64,000 nt of DNA from Xenorhabdus eapokensis (GCF_001908105.1 NZ_MKGQ01000003.1:1-64000), one strand, 5' to 3'. Counted from the first letter of the stretch, positions 13,931 to 24,621 are shown. The notes: generated from the sequence alone by a model not told the origin. Numbers and translations: made by a program.

Positions 13931-14617
13931 ATGTCGATAGCTCAATTGGGTAACTCATACGAATTTCCCCACCCTACCAATGCACTCGTTGATCCTAATG
14001 GTTTATTGGCATTTGGAGGAGATCTAAGTGCAGAACGTTTACGAGTAGCGTATCATGAGGGGATTTTTCCGTGGTATTCGCCTGATGAACCGCCTTTATG
14101 GTGGTCTCCCGATCCCAGGGCCGTGTTAATTCCAGGAGAATTGCATATTGGCCGAACACTACGTCGATTTATTCGCAAACATATTTACCAAATTACGGTA
14201 AACTATGCCTTTGATGAAGTGATATATAATTGCGCCCAACGACAAGAAGGCACCTGGATTGGAACCGATGTTCAAAAAGGTTATCAAACTTTACATAAAG
14301 AAGGTTTAGCTCATTCAATTGAAGTCTGGCATGACTACCAACTTGTGGGTGGTTTATACGGCGTTTGTGTCGGTACACTATTTTGCGGTGAATCGATGTT
14401 TAGCAAAATGGAGAATGCTTCCAAGTGCGCTTTTGTCGCATTCTATCACCATTTTTTGCGTTATGGTGGTCAGCTATTTGATTGTCAGGTACTAAATCAC
14501 CATACAGAATCATTGGGTGCTAAAAATATTCCGAGAGAAAAGTTTCTCCAGTATCTTTATCAATTAAGAAAGCAGCCATTGCAATCAGGTTGCTGGTCTG
14601 TACAAAAGCTGGATTGA
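13931..14617 (+). CDS. aat: Leucyl/phenylalanyl-tRNA-protein transferase
   Basis: Aat adds Leu or Phe from charged tRNA to proteins with N-terminal Arg or Lys, creating N-degrons read by ClpS-ClpAP, whose genes lie just downstream on the other strand. Family motifs are [21 protein letters not shown], the GTWI turn, [14 protein letters not shown] and [14 protein letters not shown]. Three nearby starts exist (GTG 13919, ATG 13922, ATG 13931). I prefer 13931 because AAAGG ends 11 bases upstream and because MSIAQL then aligns with E. coli MRLVQL. This gives 228 residues. Confidence 0.95.
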   Translation: MSIAQLGNSYEFPHPTNALVDPNGLLAFGGDLSAERLRVAYHEGIFPWYSPDEPPLWWSPDPRAVLIPGELHIGRTLRRFIRKHIYQITVNYAFDEVIYNCAQRQEGTWIGTDVQKGYQTLHKEGLAHSIEVWHDYQLVGGLYGVCVGTLFCGESMFSKMENASKCAFVAFYHHFLRYGGQLFDCQVLNHHTESLGAKNIPREKFLQYLYQLRKQPLQSGCWSVQKLD

Positions 14618-14785
14618 TAATTATCTCTTAGAAATAAATGCTGTTCATGGTGGGATGTCATCATTAGCCATCATATTATCGCGTGTAAAATGATGACTTA
14701 AAATACGACATTCCTTTACATAATGATGGTTTTTCGGCATTATCTTGCCGGTTAAAAACTATGGTTGTTACATTTAGAGGATTAG

Positions 14786-15007
14786 ATGGCCAAAGAAGAC
14801 ACTAATTTTGAAATGCAAGGTACTGTTTTAGAAACACTGCCAAATACCGTGTTTCGCGTTGAATTAGACAACGGGCACACTGTCACTGCTCATATCTCAG
14901 GAAAAATGCGTAAAAACTATATCCGCATCCTGACAGGAGACACAGTTACAGTTGAGCTAACTACATATGATCCGGAAAAAGGACGCATCACTTTCCGTAG
15001 CCGCTGA
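14786..15007 (+). CDS. infA: Translation initiation factor IF-1
   Basis: IF-1 binds the 30S A site during initiation as a single OB-fold (S1) domain. The 73-residue product is nearly identical to E. coli IF-1 (72), with [28 protein letters not shown] and GRITFRSR. One extra residue lies near the N-terminus. GAGG lies upstream of the ATG. In E. coli the tRNA gene serW lies next to infA; I see no tRNA here. Confidence 0.97.
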   Translation: MAKEDTNFEMQGTVLETLPNTVFRVELDNGHTVTAHISGKMRKNYIRILTGDTVTVELTTYDPEKGRITFRSR

Positions 15008-15020
15008 TTAAGAGCCCTTA

Positions 15021-15063
15021 ACACCACAGGTGAGCATATTTTTTCAGAATTCACCTGTGGTGT
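15021..15063. terminator. Long hairpin between infA and clpA
   Basis: A 13-bp perfect inverted repeat (ACACCACAGGTGA / TCACCTGTGGTGT) with a 17-base T-rich loop lies between the convergent genes. There is no immediate T-run on either side, so it is a probable but non-canonical shared terminator. Confidence 0.6.
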
Positions 15064-15115
15064 GGCTGCGACTAATTTTTACTACCTGTCAATTACCAGC
15101 TTCTATCATTTATAC

Positions 15116-17401
15116 CTATAACACGGCATCTTCCGATCTCTTTTTATTTGATTTTTGAGCGCTCTTAAAGTCATATACCAATGTCTGTTTAGCTTTATCA
15201 AGTTTAATCTTGACTGAGCCTCCATGCACCAAAGAACCAAATAACAACTCATTCGCCAGTGGTTTTTTAAGATTGTCCTGGATTACACGCGCCATAGGAC
15301 GTGCACCCATCGCCTTATCATAACCTTTGTCACATAACCATTGACGGGCATCTGCACTGACTTCCAGAGAAACACCTTTTTCATCCAGTTGGGCTTGTAA
15401 CTCGACGATAAATTTATCAACAACTTGCTGAATAACTTCAGCAGAGAGCGCATCAAACCAGATGATGCTATCAAGGCGATTGCGGAATTCAGGTGTAAAA
15501 ATCCGTTTTATCTCTTCCATGCCATCCGTACTATTATCCTGCTCCGTGAACCCAATAGATTTACGCTGTATTTCACGTACCCCTGCATTGGTTGTCATCA
15601 CCAAAATAACATTGCGGAAATCCGCCTTACGACCATTATTGTCGGTCAACGTGCCATTATCCATAACCTGTAACAGCAGGTTAAATACATCAGGATGCGC
15701 TTTTTCAATCTCATCCAATAATAGTACAGAATGAGGATGTTTGATGATCGCATCGGTCAATAATCCTCCCTGATCATACCCAACATAACCCGGAGGAGCA
15801 CCGATTAAACGGCTGACAGTATGTCGTTCCATATACTCTGACATATCAAATCGCAATAATTTGACATTCAATACCTTGGCAAGTTGGACTGTGACTTCTG
15901 TTTTTCCCACTCCCGTAGGCCCTGCAAACAAGAAAGATCCTACTGGCCTATAATCCTGTCCCAATCCAGCACGGCTCATTCTAATGGCTTCTGTCAAAGC
16001 AGCAATCGCTTTGTCTTGACCAAAGACCAACATTTTCAAACGCTCATCCAGTGTTTTCAATACATCTTTATCACTGGCTGACACCGTTTTTTCTGGAATA
16101 CGGGCTATGCGAGCAACAACAGTCTCAATATCGGCAACATTAATAGTCTTCTTACGGCGGCTAACTGGCACTAACCGGGTTCTTGCACCAGCCTCATCAA
16201 TGACATCAATGGCTTTATCCGGTAAATGACGATCGGTAATGTACTTCACAGATAACTCCACTGCGGCTCGAATGGCCTTCGCTGTATAACGAACGTCATG
16301 GTGTGCTTCATATTTAGCACGCAGCCCATTGATAATTTGTACCGTTTCTTCCGAAGAAGGCTCAAGAATGTCAATTTTTTGGAATCGGCGAGCCAAAGCC
16401 CGATCTTTTTCAAAAATATTGCTAAATTCGTGGTAAGTCGTTGAGCCAATTACCCGTATACGCCCACTGGACAACAGCGGTTTAATAAGATTAGCTGCGT
16501 CCACCTGCCCACCAGAAGCAGCACCCGCTCCAATAATAGTATGGATTTCGTCAATAAAGAGAATGCTTTTACTGTCCTGTTCCAATGTTTTTAACAAAGA
16601 CTTGAAGCGCTTCTCAAAATCGCCGCGATATTTTGTCCCTGCCAGCAACGAGCCAATATCCAGAGAATAGATAGTACAATTCTGCATCACTTCGGGCACA
16701 TTCTTCTGCACGATACACCATGCAAGCCCCTCAGCAATAGCTGTCTTACCAACGCCCGATTCTCCAACAAACAGAGGATTATTCTTGCGGCGACGACAGA
16801 GTACCTGAATTGCTCTTTCCAACTCATTCTGACGGCCGACAAGCGGATCAATTTGCCCTTTCTGTGCCAATTGGTTCAGATTGGTCGTGAAATTTTCCAA
16901 TCGATCTTCACTAATTACCGGCTCTTCTGGAACCGGATTGATACTGTGGTGGGTATCATTATCTGATTCATCTTTACGGGTTCCATGAGAGATGAAATTC
17001 ACAACATCCAAACGACTGACGTCGTGTTTACGCAGTAAATAAGCAGCCTGAGATTCCTGTTCGCTAAAAATGGCAACTAACACATTCGCCCCAGAAACTT
17101 CCGAACGCCCCGAAGATTGAACATGAAATACCGCGCGTTGCAAAACACGCTGAAAACTTAATGTAGGTTGTGTATCCCTGTCATCATTCTCAGATAACAA
17201 CGGGGTCGTTTGTGCAATAAAACTTTCTAATTCCTGGCGTAACATCGCCAAGTCGACTTTACAAGCCTCCAATGCTTCTCGCGCTGATGTGTTACTTAAC
17301 AACGCCAGCAACAGGTGCTCTACAGTCATAAATTCATGTCTGTTATCCCTTGCTTTGGCAAAAGCAATATTGAGACTAAGCTCCAGTTCTTGATTGAGCA
17401 T
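15116..17401 (-). CDS. clpA: ATP-dependent Clp protease ATP-binding subunit ClpA
   Basis: ClpA is the hexameric AAA+ unfoldase that feeds substrates to ClpP, including N-degron substrates from ClpS. The N-domain (1-~150, [30 protein letters not shown]) is the ClpS docking site. Walker A1 GESGVGKTA is near residue 212 and Walker A2 GPTGVGKTE near 495. The ClpP-contacting loop follows in the second domain (region of [13 protein letters not shown] and RKSIGFTEQ). I start it at the ATG at 17401 (761 residues; E. coli 758) because the strong GGAGGAGG site spans the in-frame upstream GTG. clpS ends 32 bases upstream on the same strand. Confidence 0.97.
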   Translation of the reverse strand: MLNQELELSLNIAFAKARDNRHEFMTVEHLLLALLSNTSAREALEACKVDLAMLRQELESFIAQTTPLLSENDDRDTQPTLSFQRVLQRAVFHVQSSGRSEVSGANVLVAIFSEQESQAAYLLRKHDVSRLDVVNFISHGTRKDESDNDTHHSINPVPEEPVISEDRLENFTTNLNQLAQKGQIDPLVGRQNELERAIQVLCRRRKNNPLFVGESGVGKTAIAEGLAWCIVQKNVPEVMQNCTIYSLDIGSLLAGTKYRGDFEKRFKSLLKTLEQDSKSILFIDEIHTIIGAGAASGGQVDAANLIKPLLSSGRIRVIGSTTYHEFSNIFEKDRALARRFQKIDILEPSSEETVQIINGLRAKYEAHHDVRYTAKAIRAAVELSVKYITDRHLPDKAIDVIDEAGARTRLVPVSRRKKTINVADIETVVARIARIPEKTVSASDKDVLKTLDERLKMLVFGQDKAIAALTEAIRMSRAGLGQDYRPVGSFLFAGPTGVGKTEVTVQLAKVLNVKLLRFDMSEYMERHTVSRLIGAPPGYVGYDQGGLLTDAIIKHPHSVLLLDEIEKAHPDVFNLLLQVMDNGTLTDNNGRKADFRNVILVMTTNAGVREIQRKSIGFTEQDNSTDGMEEIKRIFTPEFRNRLDSIIWFDALSAEVIQQVVDKFIVELQAQLDEKGVSLEVSADARQWLCDKGYDKAMGARPMARVIQDNLKKPLANELLFGSLVHGGSVKIKLDKAKQTLVYDFKSAQKSNKKRSEDAVL

Positions 17402-17433
17402 AAGCACCTCCTCCCAAATTTAAGTAAGCCAGA

Positions 17434-17754
17434 TCAGACCTTTTCCAGCGTGCAAAGTAACGGATGCTCGTGCTCTTTAGCATACATGTTCACTTGCGCA
17501 GCTTTAGTTTCTGCGACCTCTGCCGTATAAATTCCGCAAACAGCTTTCCCTTTGTAATGGATATCCAGCATTAGTTGCGTTGCTCGTTCAACATCATAAG
17601 AAAAGAACTTTCGCAATACGTCAACTACAAACTCCATAGGGGTATAATCGTCATTGTTAAGAATAACCATATACATTGATGGTGGTTGTAGTTTTTGTTT
17701 TGCATCATCCTCAATAAATTCTTCAACTTTCAAATCGTTATAAAACTCAGTCAT
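17434..17754 (-). CDS. clpS: ClpA adaptor ClpS
   Basis: ClpS binds N-end-rule substrates with N-terminal Leu, Phe, Trp or Tyr and hands them to ClpA. The ATG at 17754 has GGAAG upstream and gives 106 residues, the E. coli length; a longer reading from 17808 lacks family support. The binding-pocket residues are in the conserved block [15 protein letters not shown], followed by [21 protein letters not shown] and the HPLLCTLEK tail. clpS-clpA are transcribed together, divergent from cspD. Confidence 0.96.
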   Translation of the reverse strand: MTEFYNDLKVEEFIEDDAKQKLQPPSMYMVILNNDDYTPMEFVVDVLRKFFSYDVERATQLMLDIHYKGKAVCGIYTAEVAETKAAQVNMYAKEHEHPLLCTLEKV

Positions 17755-18079
17755 TATTCTTCCGTTGGGTATTAACTGTCCGCTGGATTTTAGAATGAAC
17801 TCATTCATTCTACTGCTATATATTTTATCACTTCATAAAGCACTCTGCTTATCCCTCCCTTGATTAACAGATCAGGATCTTGCCTAAAAATCAGATACCG
17901 TTATCTATATCAAACTTTGGTTATTTGAGACAGCTTGACGTTGTTTATATGCTTGACGACGTAATGAATTTCACTACAGTATATTTTATGAACACCGCAT
18001 TCCGTCTGGGCGTTTGTTCATATTTTTAAATTTTTAGTGACTCCTAAACCCGAAATAGTGATACGAGGGATAGAGAAGT
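17755..18079. other. clpS-cspD divergent intergenic region
   Basis: This region holds the back-to-back promoters. A perfect inverted repeat (TAGAATGAA at 17791, TTCATTCTA ending 17812, 4-base spacer) lies near the clpS side and could be an operator or leader hairpin. Toward cspD, TTGACG at 17953 with TACAGT at 17975 is a plausible sigma-70 promoter (16-bp spacer), leaving a ~100-base leader. Confidence 0.45.
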
Positions 18080-18307
18080 ATGGAAACAGGCACTGTGAAA
18101 TGGTTCAATAATGCAAAGGGCTTTGGATTTATTTGCCCAGCTAGCGGGGGCGAGGATATATTCGCTCACTATTCAACCATTCAGATGGATGGTTATAGGA
18201 CGCTGAAGGCCGGTCAAAAAGTGAACTTTAGCGTTCATCAAGGCCCTAAGGGTAACCACGCCAGCCTCATTGTACCCCTGGAAGGTGGTTCAAAATCAAA
18301 AAAATAG
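18080..18307 (+). CDS. cspD: Cold-shock-like protein CspD
   Basis: CspD is a single cold-shock domain that binds single-stranded DNA and, in E. coli, slows replication in stationary phase. The 75-residue protein has RNP1 KGFGFI and RNP2 DIFAHY, plus the CspD-specific STIQMDGYRTLKAGQ and HQGPKGNHASLIVP. The last residues (GGSKSKK) replace the E. coli tail and are basic. Its location next to clpSA is the conserved CspD position, which separates it from other Csp paralogues. Confidence 0.96.
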   Translation: METGTVKWFNNAKGFGFICPASGGEDIFAHYSTIQMDGYRTLKAGQKVNFSVHQGPKGNHASLIVPLEGGSKSKK

Positions 18308-18330
18308 TACCCCGATAAATTCGTAATTCC

Positions 18331-18376
18331 ACGCCACAAATAGACAATAAGCTTATTTGTGGCGTGCTATTTTATT
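18331..18376 (+). terminator. Terminator between cspD and macB
   Basis: A 12-bp perfect stem (ACGCCACAAATA / TATTTGTGGCGT) is followed by GCTATTTTATT. It reaches the end of macB and likely ends cspD transcription; the T-tract is interrupted. Confidence 0.7.
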
Positions 18377-20330
18377 CCCTTGCCAGGGCCTCTATAGGGT
18401 CGAGGTGAGCTGCATTTCTTGCAGGCAGGAAGCCAAAGATTATCCCTATTGCCGTTGAACAACCAAATGCGATGATAAATGCAGTGATGTTATAAACGAA
18501 ATTCCAGTTCGGTAACAGCAATTGCGCCATAAAAGAAAGGCTGTATGACAAAATAATCCCCAGTATCCCCCCCATTAAACAAACCAAAACAGCTTCAATA
18601 AGGAATTGCTGCATAATGTCACTGGTTCTGGCTCCTACAGCCATACGAATACCAATCTCTCTTGTACGCTCGGTAACTGATACCAACATGATATTCATGA
18701 CACCAATTCCTCCGACAACCAAGGATATTACCGCAACTAACGTTAAAAATATTTGCAGCGTCCGGGTTGTTTTATCCATTATCTTAATGGTGTTATTCAT
18801 GTTATAAGTGTGAAGGTCTTTTTTACCATGACGAAATATCAGTAATTGATTAAGTTTTTCTTCCGCTGCATTGGACTCATAGCCATCTTTCAACCTGACA
18901 TCAATCGAATTCAGATAGCTTTGATTCATCAAACGGCTATTCATCGTACTGTAAGGCACCCAAACTTGTAATGTATCACTACTGCCATAAAGATTTAGCC
19001 CTTTAGCAATGACACCAATCACCGTCAAGGGCATATTTGTTAACAGTAACTTTTTGCCTATCACATTATTCTGGTAAGGAAAGAACTTCTTACGTGTATT
19101 CTCATCAATGATAACCACTTGAGACTTACTCTCAATCATCTCTGGAGTAAAAGGAATGCCCTGAGAAAACGTCATAGCATACACCTGAAAAAAATCACTA
19201 CCTACCCCTGATATTTGTGCTTTAGCATCTATATTGCCTTGACGCAAACGTCCGCTATTCACAAATTCGGGGGAAACAGCCCGAACATAGGACTGAGATT
19301 TTATTGCCGGAATATCAGTCAGTTTCAGTGCCTGCATATCCAAAGCATTATCACTGCCAAAATCTCCGCCCGGATAAATCGTTATAGAGTTAGTGGCAAT
19401 AGATTTAATATTTGATAGCACCTTTGATTTTGCCGCATCACCAATTACTAAAATTGTGACGACAGAAGCAATGCCTATTATAATTCCAAGCATTGTCAGC
19501 AGAGTACGTAGCTTATTCACATTCATGGCGCGCCATGCCATTAATAAAGCTTCATTAAAACGTCCCCAGATTTGTTGTACTGAAGAAGTTTTTACCTTGA
19601 CAGTGGTATCTACAGAAGAAGAGGTATGGGGTAATGTTTGATGTTCAGAAGAACGCACCTCACTCATGACACATCCATCTTTAATTTCAATCACTCGTTG
19701 AGCCTGTGCCGCAATATTGGGATCGTGAGTAACAATTACGACCGTATGTCCCCGTTGACAGAGCTTCTTCAAGATATCTAGCATTTCCTGGCCGGAAGTA
19801 CTATCCAATGCCCCTGTCGGTTCATCTGCCAGAATGACCTGACCACCATTCATGAGTGCTCTGGCAATACTGACCCGTTGTTGCTGCCCACCTGAAAGCT
19901 GACTTGGTCGATAGTTAATCCGATTTTCCAATCCAAGGCTCTTTAGCAATTCAATCGCTCGCTTACGACGTTGTATTTTGGAAATACCGGAATAAATTGC
20001 CGGGATCTCAACATTTTGTTCAGCGGTTAAATGAGTCAATAAATGGTAGCGCTGAAAAATGAACCCAAAATATTCCCTGCGTAACTCTGCCAACTGATCA
20101 CTATCTAAGTCAGCAATATTTCTTCCTGCAACCCAATATTCTCCACTGCTAGGTTTATCCAAGCAGCCAAGTACATTCATTAAAGTAGACTTACCTGAAC
20201 CGGAAGCACCAACAATAGCCACCATTTCTCCGGCCTGTATAGATAAAGAAATATTATCCAGAACAGTGACTTGACTTTCTCCAGCCAGATAACTACGGCT
20301 AACGCCTTTGAGTTCCAGTAACGTACTCAT
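18372..20330 (-). CDS. macB: Macrolide/lipopeptide export ATP-binding permease MacB
   Basis: MacB is the inner-membrane ABC protein that, with MacA and TolC, drives export of macrolides and other large amphipathic molecules by a mechanotransmission cycle. The N-terminal ATPase domain has Walker A GASGSGKST near residue 40, signature [16 protein letters not shown] and Walker B VILADEPTGALD. One membrane helix near residue 275, a ~230-residue periplasmic domain and three C-terminal helices follow. Length is 652 (E. coli 648). It starts 2 bases after macA stops. In a secondary-metabolite-rich organism it might export self-made peptides; that is inference. Confidence 0.95.
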   Translation of the reverse strand: MSTLLELKGVSRSYLAGESQVTVLDNISLSIQAGEMVAIVGASGSGKSTLMNVLGCLDKPSSGEYWVAGRNIADLDSDQLAELRREYFGFIFQRYHLLTHLTAEQNVEIPAIYSGISKIQRRKRAIELLKSLGLENRINYRPSQLSGGQQQRVSIARALMNGGQVILADEPTGALDSTSGQEMLDILKKLCQRGHTVVIVTHDPNIAAQAQRVIEIKDGCVMSEVRSSEHQTLPHTSSSVDTTVKVKTSSVQQIWGRFNEALLMAWRAMNVNKLRTLLTMLGIIIGIASVVTILVIGDAAKSKVLSNIKSIATNSITIYPGGDFGSDNALDMQALKLTDIPAIKSQSYVRAVSPEFVNSGRLRQGNIDAKAQISGVGSDFFQVYAMTFSQGIPFTPEMIESKSQVVIIDENTRKKFFPYQNNVIGKKLLLTNMPLTVIGVIAKGLNLYGSSDTLQVWVPYSTMNSRLMNQSYLNSIDVRLKDGYESNAAEEKLNQLLIFRHGKKDLHTYNMNNTIKIMDKTTRTLQIFLTLVAVISLVVGGIGVMNIMLVSVTERTREIGIRMAVGARTSDIMQQFLIEAVLVCLMGGILGIILSYSLSFMAQLLLPNWNFVYNITAFIIAFGCSTAIGIIFGFLPARNAAHLDPIEALARE

Positions 20331-20332
20331 TA

Positions 20333-21478
20333 TTACTCCTCTACGCTACTATCGCTGCGACTAGTGATTACCCGTTCGCCTTCCTTCAATCCAGAGAGCA
20401 CCTGAACATTAGCGTTATCAAAAGCGCCTATCGTGATGTTACGTTTTTCTGCTTTGCCATTATGCAAAACACTCACTTCATATTGTGTAGAAGGTAAATA
20501 TTGAGTTGAAGACGTATCTTGTTGAGACGATATTTCCAAAGCTGAAATTGGGATCATCAATACATTATGCAGAGCCTGAAGCTCCACTTTTACTTGAGCA
20601 GTCATCTGCAAACGCAATATATGTTTAGGATTAGGGACTTCAAAGCGAGCATAGTAGAAAATAGCGTTATTCACCGCTTGCGGTGTTGGTAGAATATCTT
20701 TCAGGACGCTATGAAATTGTCGGCCTGGTGCTCCTAAAATGGTGAATGAGACTTTCTGGCCGGGCGCTAAATTGATGACATCAGCTTCCGATACTTCTGC
20801 ATTAACAATCATGGTATCGAGATTTGCCAGTGTCAGAATGGTCGGCGCTTGCTGTGCAGCAATCACGGTTTGTCCCTGGAGTGTTTTAATATCTGCCACA
20901 ATGCCCTCTATTGGGGCAATAATTCGGGTATATTGCAAATTCGTTTTTGCCGTATCAAGTTTGGCCTTATTTTGCTTAATTTGCGCTGCCAAATCGTCAG
21001 CTCTGGCTGCCTTAGACTGCATATCTGTTATGTTGGAGTCCAATTCTTGATGAGATATTAAATGTAATTTAAATAAATGTTTCACGCGATTTACTTTGAG
21101 CTGTGCAAGTTTTAATTCAGCTTGTGCCCCACGAAGGTTAGCCTCCAGTGATTTTGCAGTTTCCTGAATTTCTGCCACGGTGTTCTTTGCTGTCTGTGGA
21201 TCAATTAATGCCAGTAATTGACCTTGTTTAACCTTATCCCCCAATTTCACATAGAGCTCTTTCAATTGACCACTAACCTGAGCTCCTACATCAACTTTAC
21301 TGACTGCATCCAATTTACCTACCGCCAGAACATTTCTACCGAAATCTCCCTTTATCACGGCACTTGTCTGATATGTAATAGGTTTTTGTGAATAGAAGAA
21401 ATGGTACCATACAAAGACAATAGCGATGAGAACAAGCCCAGTCCCAATCCAGCGATATTTGGTAAAAAAAAGTTTCAT
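20333..21478 (-). CDS. macA: Macrolide export periplasmic adaptor MacA
   Basis: MacA is the membrane-fusion subunit linking MacB to TolC. A single N-terminal membrane anchor (residues ~9-28) is followed by split biotinyl-lipoyl halves (VDVGAQVSGQLKELYVKLGDKVKQGQ and APIEGIVADIKTLQGQTV) flanking a long coiled-coil hairpin (~90-165), then the beta-barrel. I start at the ATG at 21478 (381 residues; E. coli 371); two in-frame TTG codons precede it. The C-terminus is TTSRSDSSVEE-like and acidic. It is the first gene of macAB. Confidence 0.95.
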   Translation of the reverse strand: MKLFFTKYRWIGTGLVLIAIVFVWYHFFYSQKPITYQTSAVIKGDFGRNVLAVGKLDAVSKVDVGAQVSGQLKELYVKLGDKVKQGQLLALIDPQTAKNTVAEIQETAKSLEANLRGAQAELKLAQLKVNRVKHLFKLHLISHQELDSNITDMQSKAARADDLAAQIKQNKAKLDTAKTNLQYTRIIAPIEGIVADIKTLQGQTVIAAQQAPTILTLANLDTMIVNAEVSEADVINLAPGQKVSFTILGAPGRQFHSVLKDILPTPQAVNNAIFYYARFEVPNPKHILRLQMTAQVKVELQALHNVLMIPISALEISSQQDTSSTQYLPSTQYEVSVLHNGKAEKRNITIGAFDNANVQVLSGLKEGERVITSRSDSSVEE

Positions 21479-21895
21479 CAACAAATACCTACTATTAAAA
21501 TATGTTATCTAATTACTTTACCTGCACTTTACTGTAGAAAATATAAACAAACCCTATCAACGAAAGATTTTTGATAAGAAAATTTTCTGATAGCTCTCCT
21601 TTAAAAAACCAATATAAAACCAATATAAATGCAGGTAGCCCAAATTACGTTAAATTGACTCTCCCTCTCGCTAACCAATTGCATTCCTGGAGTGATAGAA
21701 ATCAAGCTCATTAAAACGATAGCGTTCCATTCTATCGGAGATTAAAAATGCGTTGAGTTTCAGTATGTTTCCCTTTATGCTGCTTGTTATTTTAATGTAA
21801 ACTTTTTGTTTCGGTATATTTTATGATCTTTGTAACCCGTTTTCGTTATTAAGATTAGATAAGAAGATGTTTTTTATTGGATAAGGATGTGGAAC
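21479..21895. other. macA-lysO divergent intergenic region
   Basis: This AT-rich gap between divergent genes has no supportable gene. A direct repeat ACCAATATAAA occurs twice near 21608-21630, and a 6-bp inverted repeat CGATAG / CTATCG is at 21717-21737. Promoters for both genes should lie here, but I cannot assign them. Confidence 0.45.
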
Positions 21896-22798
21896 ATGTA
21901 TTCAGGATTATTAATTATTCTCCTGCCTTTGGCTCTGGGCTACCTTATTCATCTGAATAATAAATCAACGCTAACTCTCGTGCATCAGCTACTCAATGTT
22001 ATGGTCTACATCATTCTCATTCTGATGGGGATCAGCCTTGCGATGCTGGAAAACCTGGGCAATCATTTACTTTCCATCTTGCTGTATGCAACAACGTTTT
22101 TCCTGTGCATTTTTATAATTAATATGCTAGCGCTTTTCCTTCTGGATAAACGAGATCCGTGGATTATTAATACACATAAACAGGAAAAACCTCCTTCCCG
22201 ATTACACATGGCTCTGGATTCCGTCAAATTATGTGGTGCGTTAGTATTGGGATTTCTGATTGGATTAACAGGCTGGTCAGGGTTCCATTTTTCCAGACAA
22301 GCCAGCGAAATTGCCCTGATTTTTTTACTCTTTCTAGTTGGAATTCAATTGCGCAATAACGGCATGAACCTCAAGCAAACACTACTGAATCGCCGTGGTA
22401 CGATTATCGCTATCGTGGTTGCTGTGAGTTCTCTGTTGGGTGGTGTACTGGCGGCATTTTTACTGGGATTACCGACCAAAACAGGCCTTGCCATTGCATC
22501 AGGATACGGTTGGTATTCCCTCTCCGGTATTTTAATTTCCGATGCTTACGGGCCTGTATTTGGTAGTACGGCATTTTTCAATGATTTAGCGCGTGAATTG
22601 GCGTCTATCATGCTTATTCCCATGCTAATAAATCGCTACCGTTCAACCGCATTGGGTTTAACAGGAGCAGCTTCAATTGACTTCACCTTACCAATCTTAC
22701 AACGTTGTGGTGGTATCAGTATTGTGCCAGCAGCCATCGTTCATGGTTTTATATTGAGTTTATTAACCCCGTTATTCATCGCATTGTTTACCCAATAA
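21896..22798 (+). CDS. lysO: L-lysine exporter LysO
   Basis: LysO (YbjE) is an inner-membrane exporter of lysine and the toxic analogue thialysine. The product has about eight hydrophobic segments with family blocks VYIILILMGISLAMLENL, LLFLVGIQLRNNGMNLKQTLLNRRG and ASGYGWYSLSGILISDAYGPVFGS, and ends FILSLLTPLFIALFTQ. I chose the ATG at 21896 (300 residues; E. coli 299) over an ATG nine bases upstream: AAGGA lies 8 bases before 21896 and MYSGLL matches E. coli MFSGLL. It is a single gene beside artP, as in E. coli (with aqpZ-ybjD-ybjX missing). Confidence 0.95.
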   Translation: MYSGLLIILLPLALGYLIHLNNKSTLTLVHQLLNVMVYIILILMGISLAMLENLGNHLLSILLYATTFFLCIFIINMLALFLLDKRDPWIINTHKQEKPPSRLHMALDSVKLCGALVLGFLIGLTGWSGFHFSRQASEIALIFLLFLVGIQLRNNGMNLKQTLLNRRGTIIAIVVAVSSLLGGVLAAFLLGLPTKTGLAIASGYGWYSLSGILISDAYGPVFGSTAFFNDLARELASIMLIPMLINRYRSTALGLTGAASIDFTLPILQRCGGISIVPAAIVHGFILSLLTPLFIALFTQ

Positions 22799-23033
22799 AA
22801 ACCATCCAGGTTTAGTGCGTAAACTGAATAAAAAAAAATTTTCGATATAAAAATTAATCTATCCAACTAATATAAAGAGCAAAAAAAGATCTAAAAAATG
22901 CCGACAAATTGATTGGTTAACTTATTAAGTTGTATTAAGTTGATTAAAATAACAATTTTATGCAGATGTAATTGCATAGTTATGCTTATGAGACTAATAT
23001 CGCATCAATCAATTAACTATTCATATTTTTCAC

Positions 23034-23762
23034 ATGGGCATTCAATTAAAAAACATAAATTGCTTCTATGGTTCACACCAGGCTCTCTTCGATATCAATT
23101 TTGAATGTAACTCAGGAGAAACTGTGGTGTTGCTGGGACCCAGTGGGGCTGGAAAAAGCTCTTTGCTGCGTGTGTTGAATTTACTGGAGATGCCTCGTTC
23201 TGGGCTACTCAATGTGGTAACGCACCAATTTGATTTCGAACAACAACCTAATTACAAAGAAATTCTCGCATTGCGCCAAAAAGTTGGCATGGTCTTCCAG
23301 CAATACAATCTATGGCCACACTTGACCGTGATGGATAACTTGATTGAAGCACCTTGCCGAGTATTAAAGCAATCCAAACAACAAGCACGGGAAAAAGCAG
23401 CAAAACTCCTTTCCCGACTTCGTTTGGAGCAATTCACCAACCGTTTTCCACTGCATCTTTCCGGTGGACAACAGCAACGGGTTGCTATTGCACGTGCATT
23501 AATGATGGAACCTCAGATTCTATTGTTTGATGAACCTACCGCTGCACTCGATCCCGAAATCACAGCCCAAGTTATTGATATTATAAAAGAGCTGGCAGGA
23601 ACCGGTATCACTCAGGTTATAGTGACTCATGAAGTGGAATTTGCTCGCAAAACCGCAAGCCAGGTTGTATATATGGAGCAGGGACGCATTATCGAAAAAG
23701 GTGATACCACGCATTTTATGCGTCCTCAAACAGAATCCTTTGCTCACTATTTATCACACTGA
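23034..23762 (+). CDS. artP: Arginine ABC transporter ATP-binding protein
   Basis: ArtP powers arginine uptake with permeases ArtQ and ArtM. The 242-residue protein, equal to E. coli, has Walker [10 protein letters not shown] near residue 36, Q-loop [12 protein letters not shown], signature [16 protein letters not shown], Walker [13 protein letters not shown] and switch His in VTHEV. It ends HYLSH, as in E. coli. Its stop codon lies inside the first copy of a 15-bp tandem repeat (23749-23793). It heads artP-artI-artQ-artM. Confidence 0.97.
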   Translation: MGIQLKNINCFYGSHQALFDINFECNSGETVVLLGPSGAGKSSLLRVLNLLEMPRSGLLNVVTHQFDFEQQPNYKEILALRQKVGMVFQQYNLWPHLTVMDNLIEAPCRVLKQSKQQAREKAAKLLSRLRLEQFTNRFPLHLSGGQQQRVAIARALMMEPQILLFDEPTAALDPEITAQVIDIIKELAGTGITQVIVTHEVEFARKTASQVVYMEQGRIIEKGDTTHFMRPQTESFAHYLSH

Positions 23763-23793
23763 AATTTATCACACTGAAATTTATCGCACTGAA
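23749..23793. repeat. Three 15-bp tandem repeats across the artP stop codon
   Basis: Three consecutive units ATTTATCACACTGAA, ATTTATCACACTGAA and ATTTATCGCACTGAA lie at 23749, 23764 and 23779. The first contains the last codons and the stop of artP; the others extend into the artP-artI gap. Confidence 0.95.
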
Positions 23794-23872
23794 ACACCAT
23801 ACTGGATCTATAAACTTTTTTAATTTCAATTGACTACATTCCCATAAAGTTCATAAACAACAGGATATTGCT

Positions 23873-24610
23873 ATGAAGAAATTATTGTTTGCAGCCTTAT
23901 TGAGTGCAGTGACCTTATCAGCAACCGCAGCGGAGGAATCAACTCTCCGTTTTGCGACGGAAGCAACTTATCCTCCATTTGAATTTATTGATGCAAACAA
24001 TAAGATTCAAGGATTCGACGTCGATTTGGCGAATGCCATATGTGCAAAGCTCAACGCAGAATGTACATTCACCAACCAGGCATTTGATAGCCTTATTCCC
24101 AGCTTAAAATTCCGTCGGTTTGATGTTTTGATGGCGGGTATCGACATCACACCAGATCGTCAAAAACAAGTTGATTTTACCCAAACTTATTATGATAACT
24201 CTGCTATGTTCGTTGCTATCAAAGGGAAATTTGCTCAAGTTGCCGACCTCAAAGGTAAGCAAATAGGTACTCAGAATGGCACTACACACCAGAAGTATTT
24301 GATGGAGCAACATAAAGAGCTGAAAACCGTGCCTTATGACAGCTATCAAAATGCAATCCTTGATTTAAAAAATGGTCGTATTGATGCGTTGTTCGGTGAT
24401 ACTGCCGTCGTCAATGAATGGCTAAAAAAGAATAAAGAGTTAAGTACGGTTGGCGATAAGGTGACAGACAAAAACTACTTTGGTATCGGTTTAGGTATTG
24501 CCGTCCGCAAAGGTAATACTGAGCTACTGAATAAACTGAACAAAGCACTAACCGAAGTTAAACAAGACGGTACTTACGACACCATCTACAAAAAATGGTT
24601 TAAACAATAA
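23873..24610 (+). CDS. artI: Arginine-binding periplasmic protein
   Basis: This is the periplasmic solute-binding protein that delivers arginine to ArtQMP. A signal peptide ([20 protein letters not shown]) is followed by a mature type-II periplasmic binding domain beginning [18 protein letters not shown]. The family block [33 protein letters not shown] and the hinge region [16 protein letters not shown] are present. Length is 245 (E. coli ArtI and ArtJ both 243). ArtI and ArtJ are hard to separate; position inside the operon between artP and artQ favours artI. No separate artJ is seen in the window. Confidence 0.92.
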   Translation: MKKLLFAALLSAVTLSATAAEESTLRFATEATYPPFEFIDANNKIQGFDVDLANAICAKLNAECTFTNQAFDSLIPSLKFRRFDVLMAGIDITPDRQKQVDFTQTYYDNSAMFVAIKGKFAQVADLKGKQIGTQNGTTHQKYLMEQHKELKTVPYDSYQNAILDLKNGRIDALFGDTAVVNEWLKKNKELSTVGDKVTDKNYFGIGLGIAVRKGNTELLNKLNKALTEVKQDGTYDTIYKKWFKQ

Positions 24611-24621
24611 ACTCAATCCTA

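Noticed and set aside
17791..17812. ArgR-type operator upstream of clpS
   Set aside because: The inverted repeat TGAA/TTCA has 4 bases between the arms, while an ARG box has 6; only an unassigned palindrome is reported.
22960..23033. ArgR box upstream of artP
   Set aside because: Several TTCAT/ATGCAT-like stretches exist, but none makes a good 18-bp ARG box; a position-weight search would be needed.
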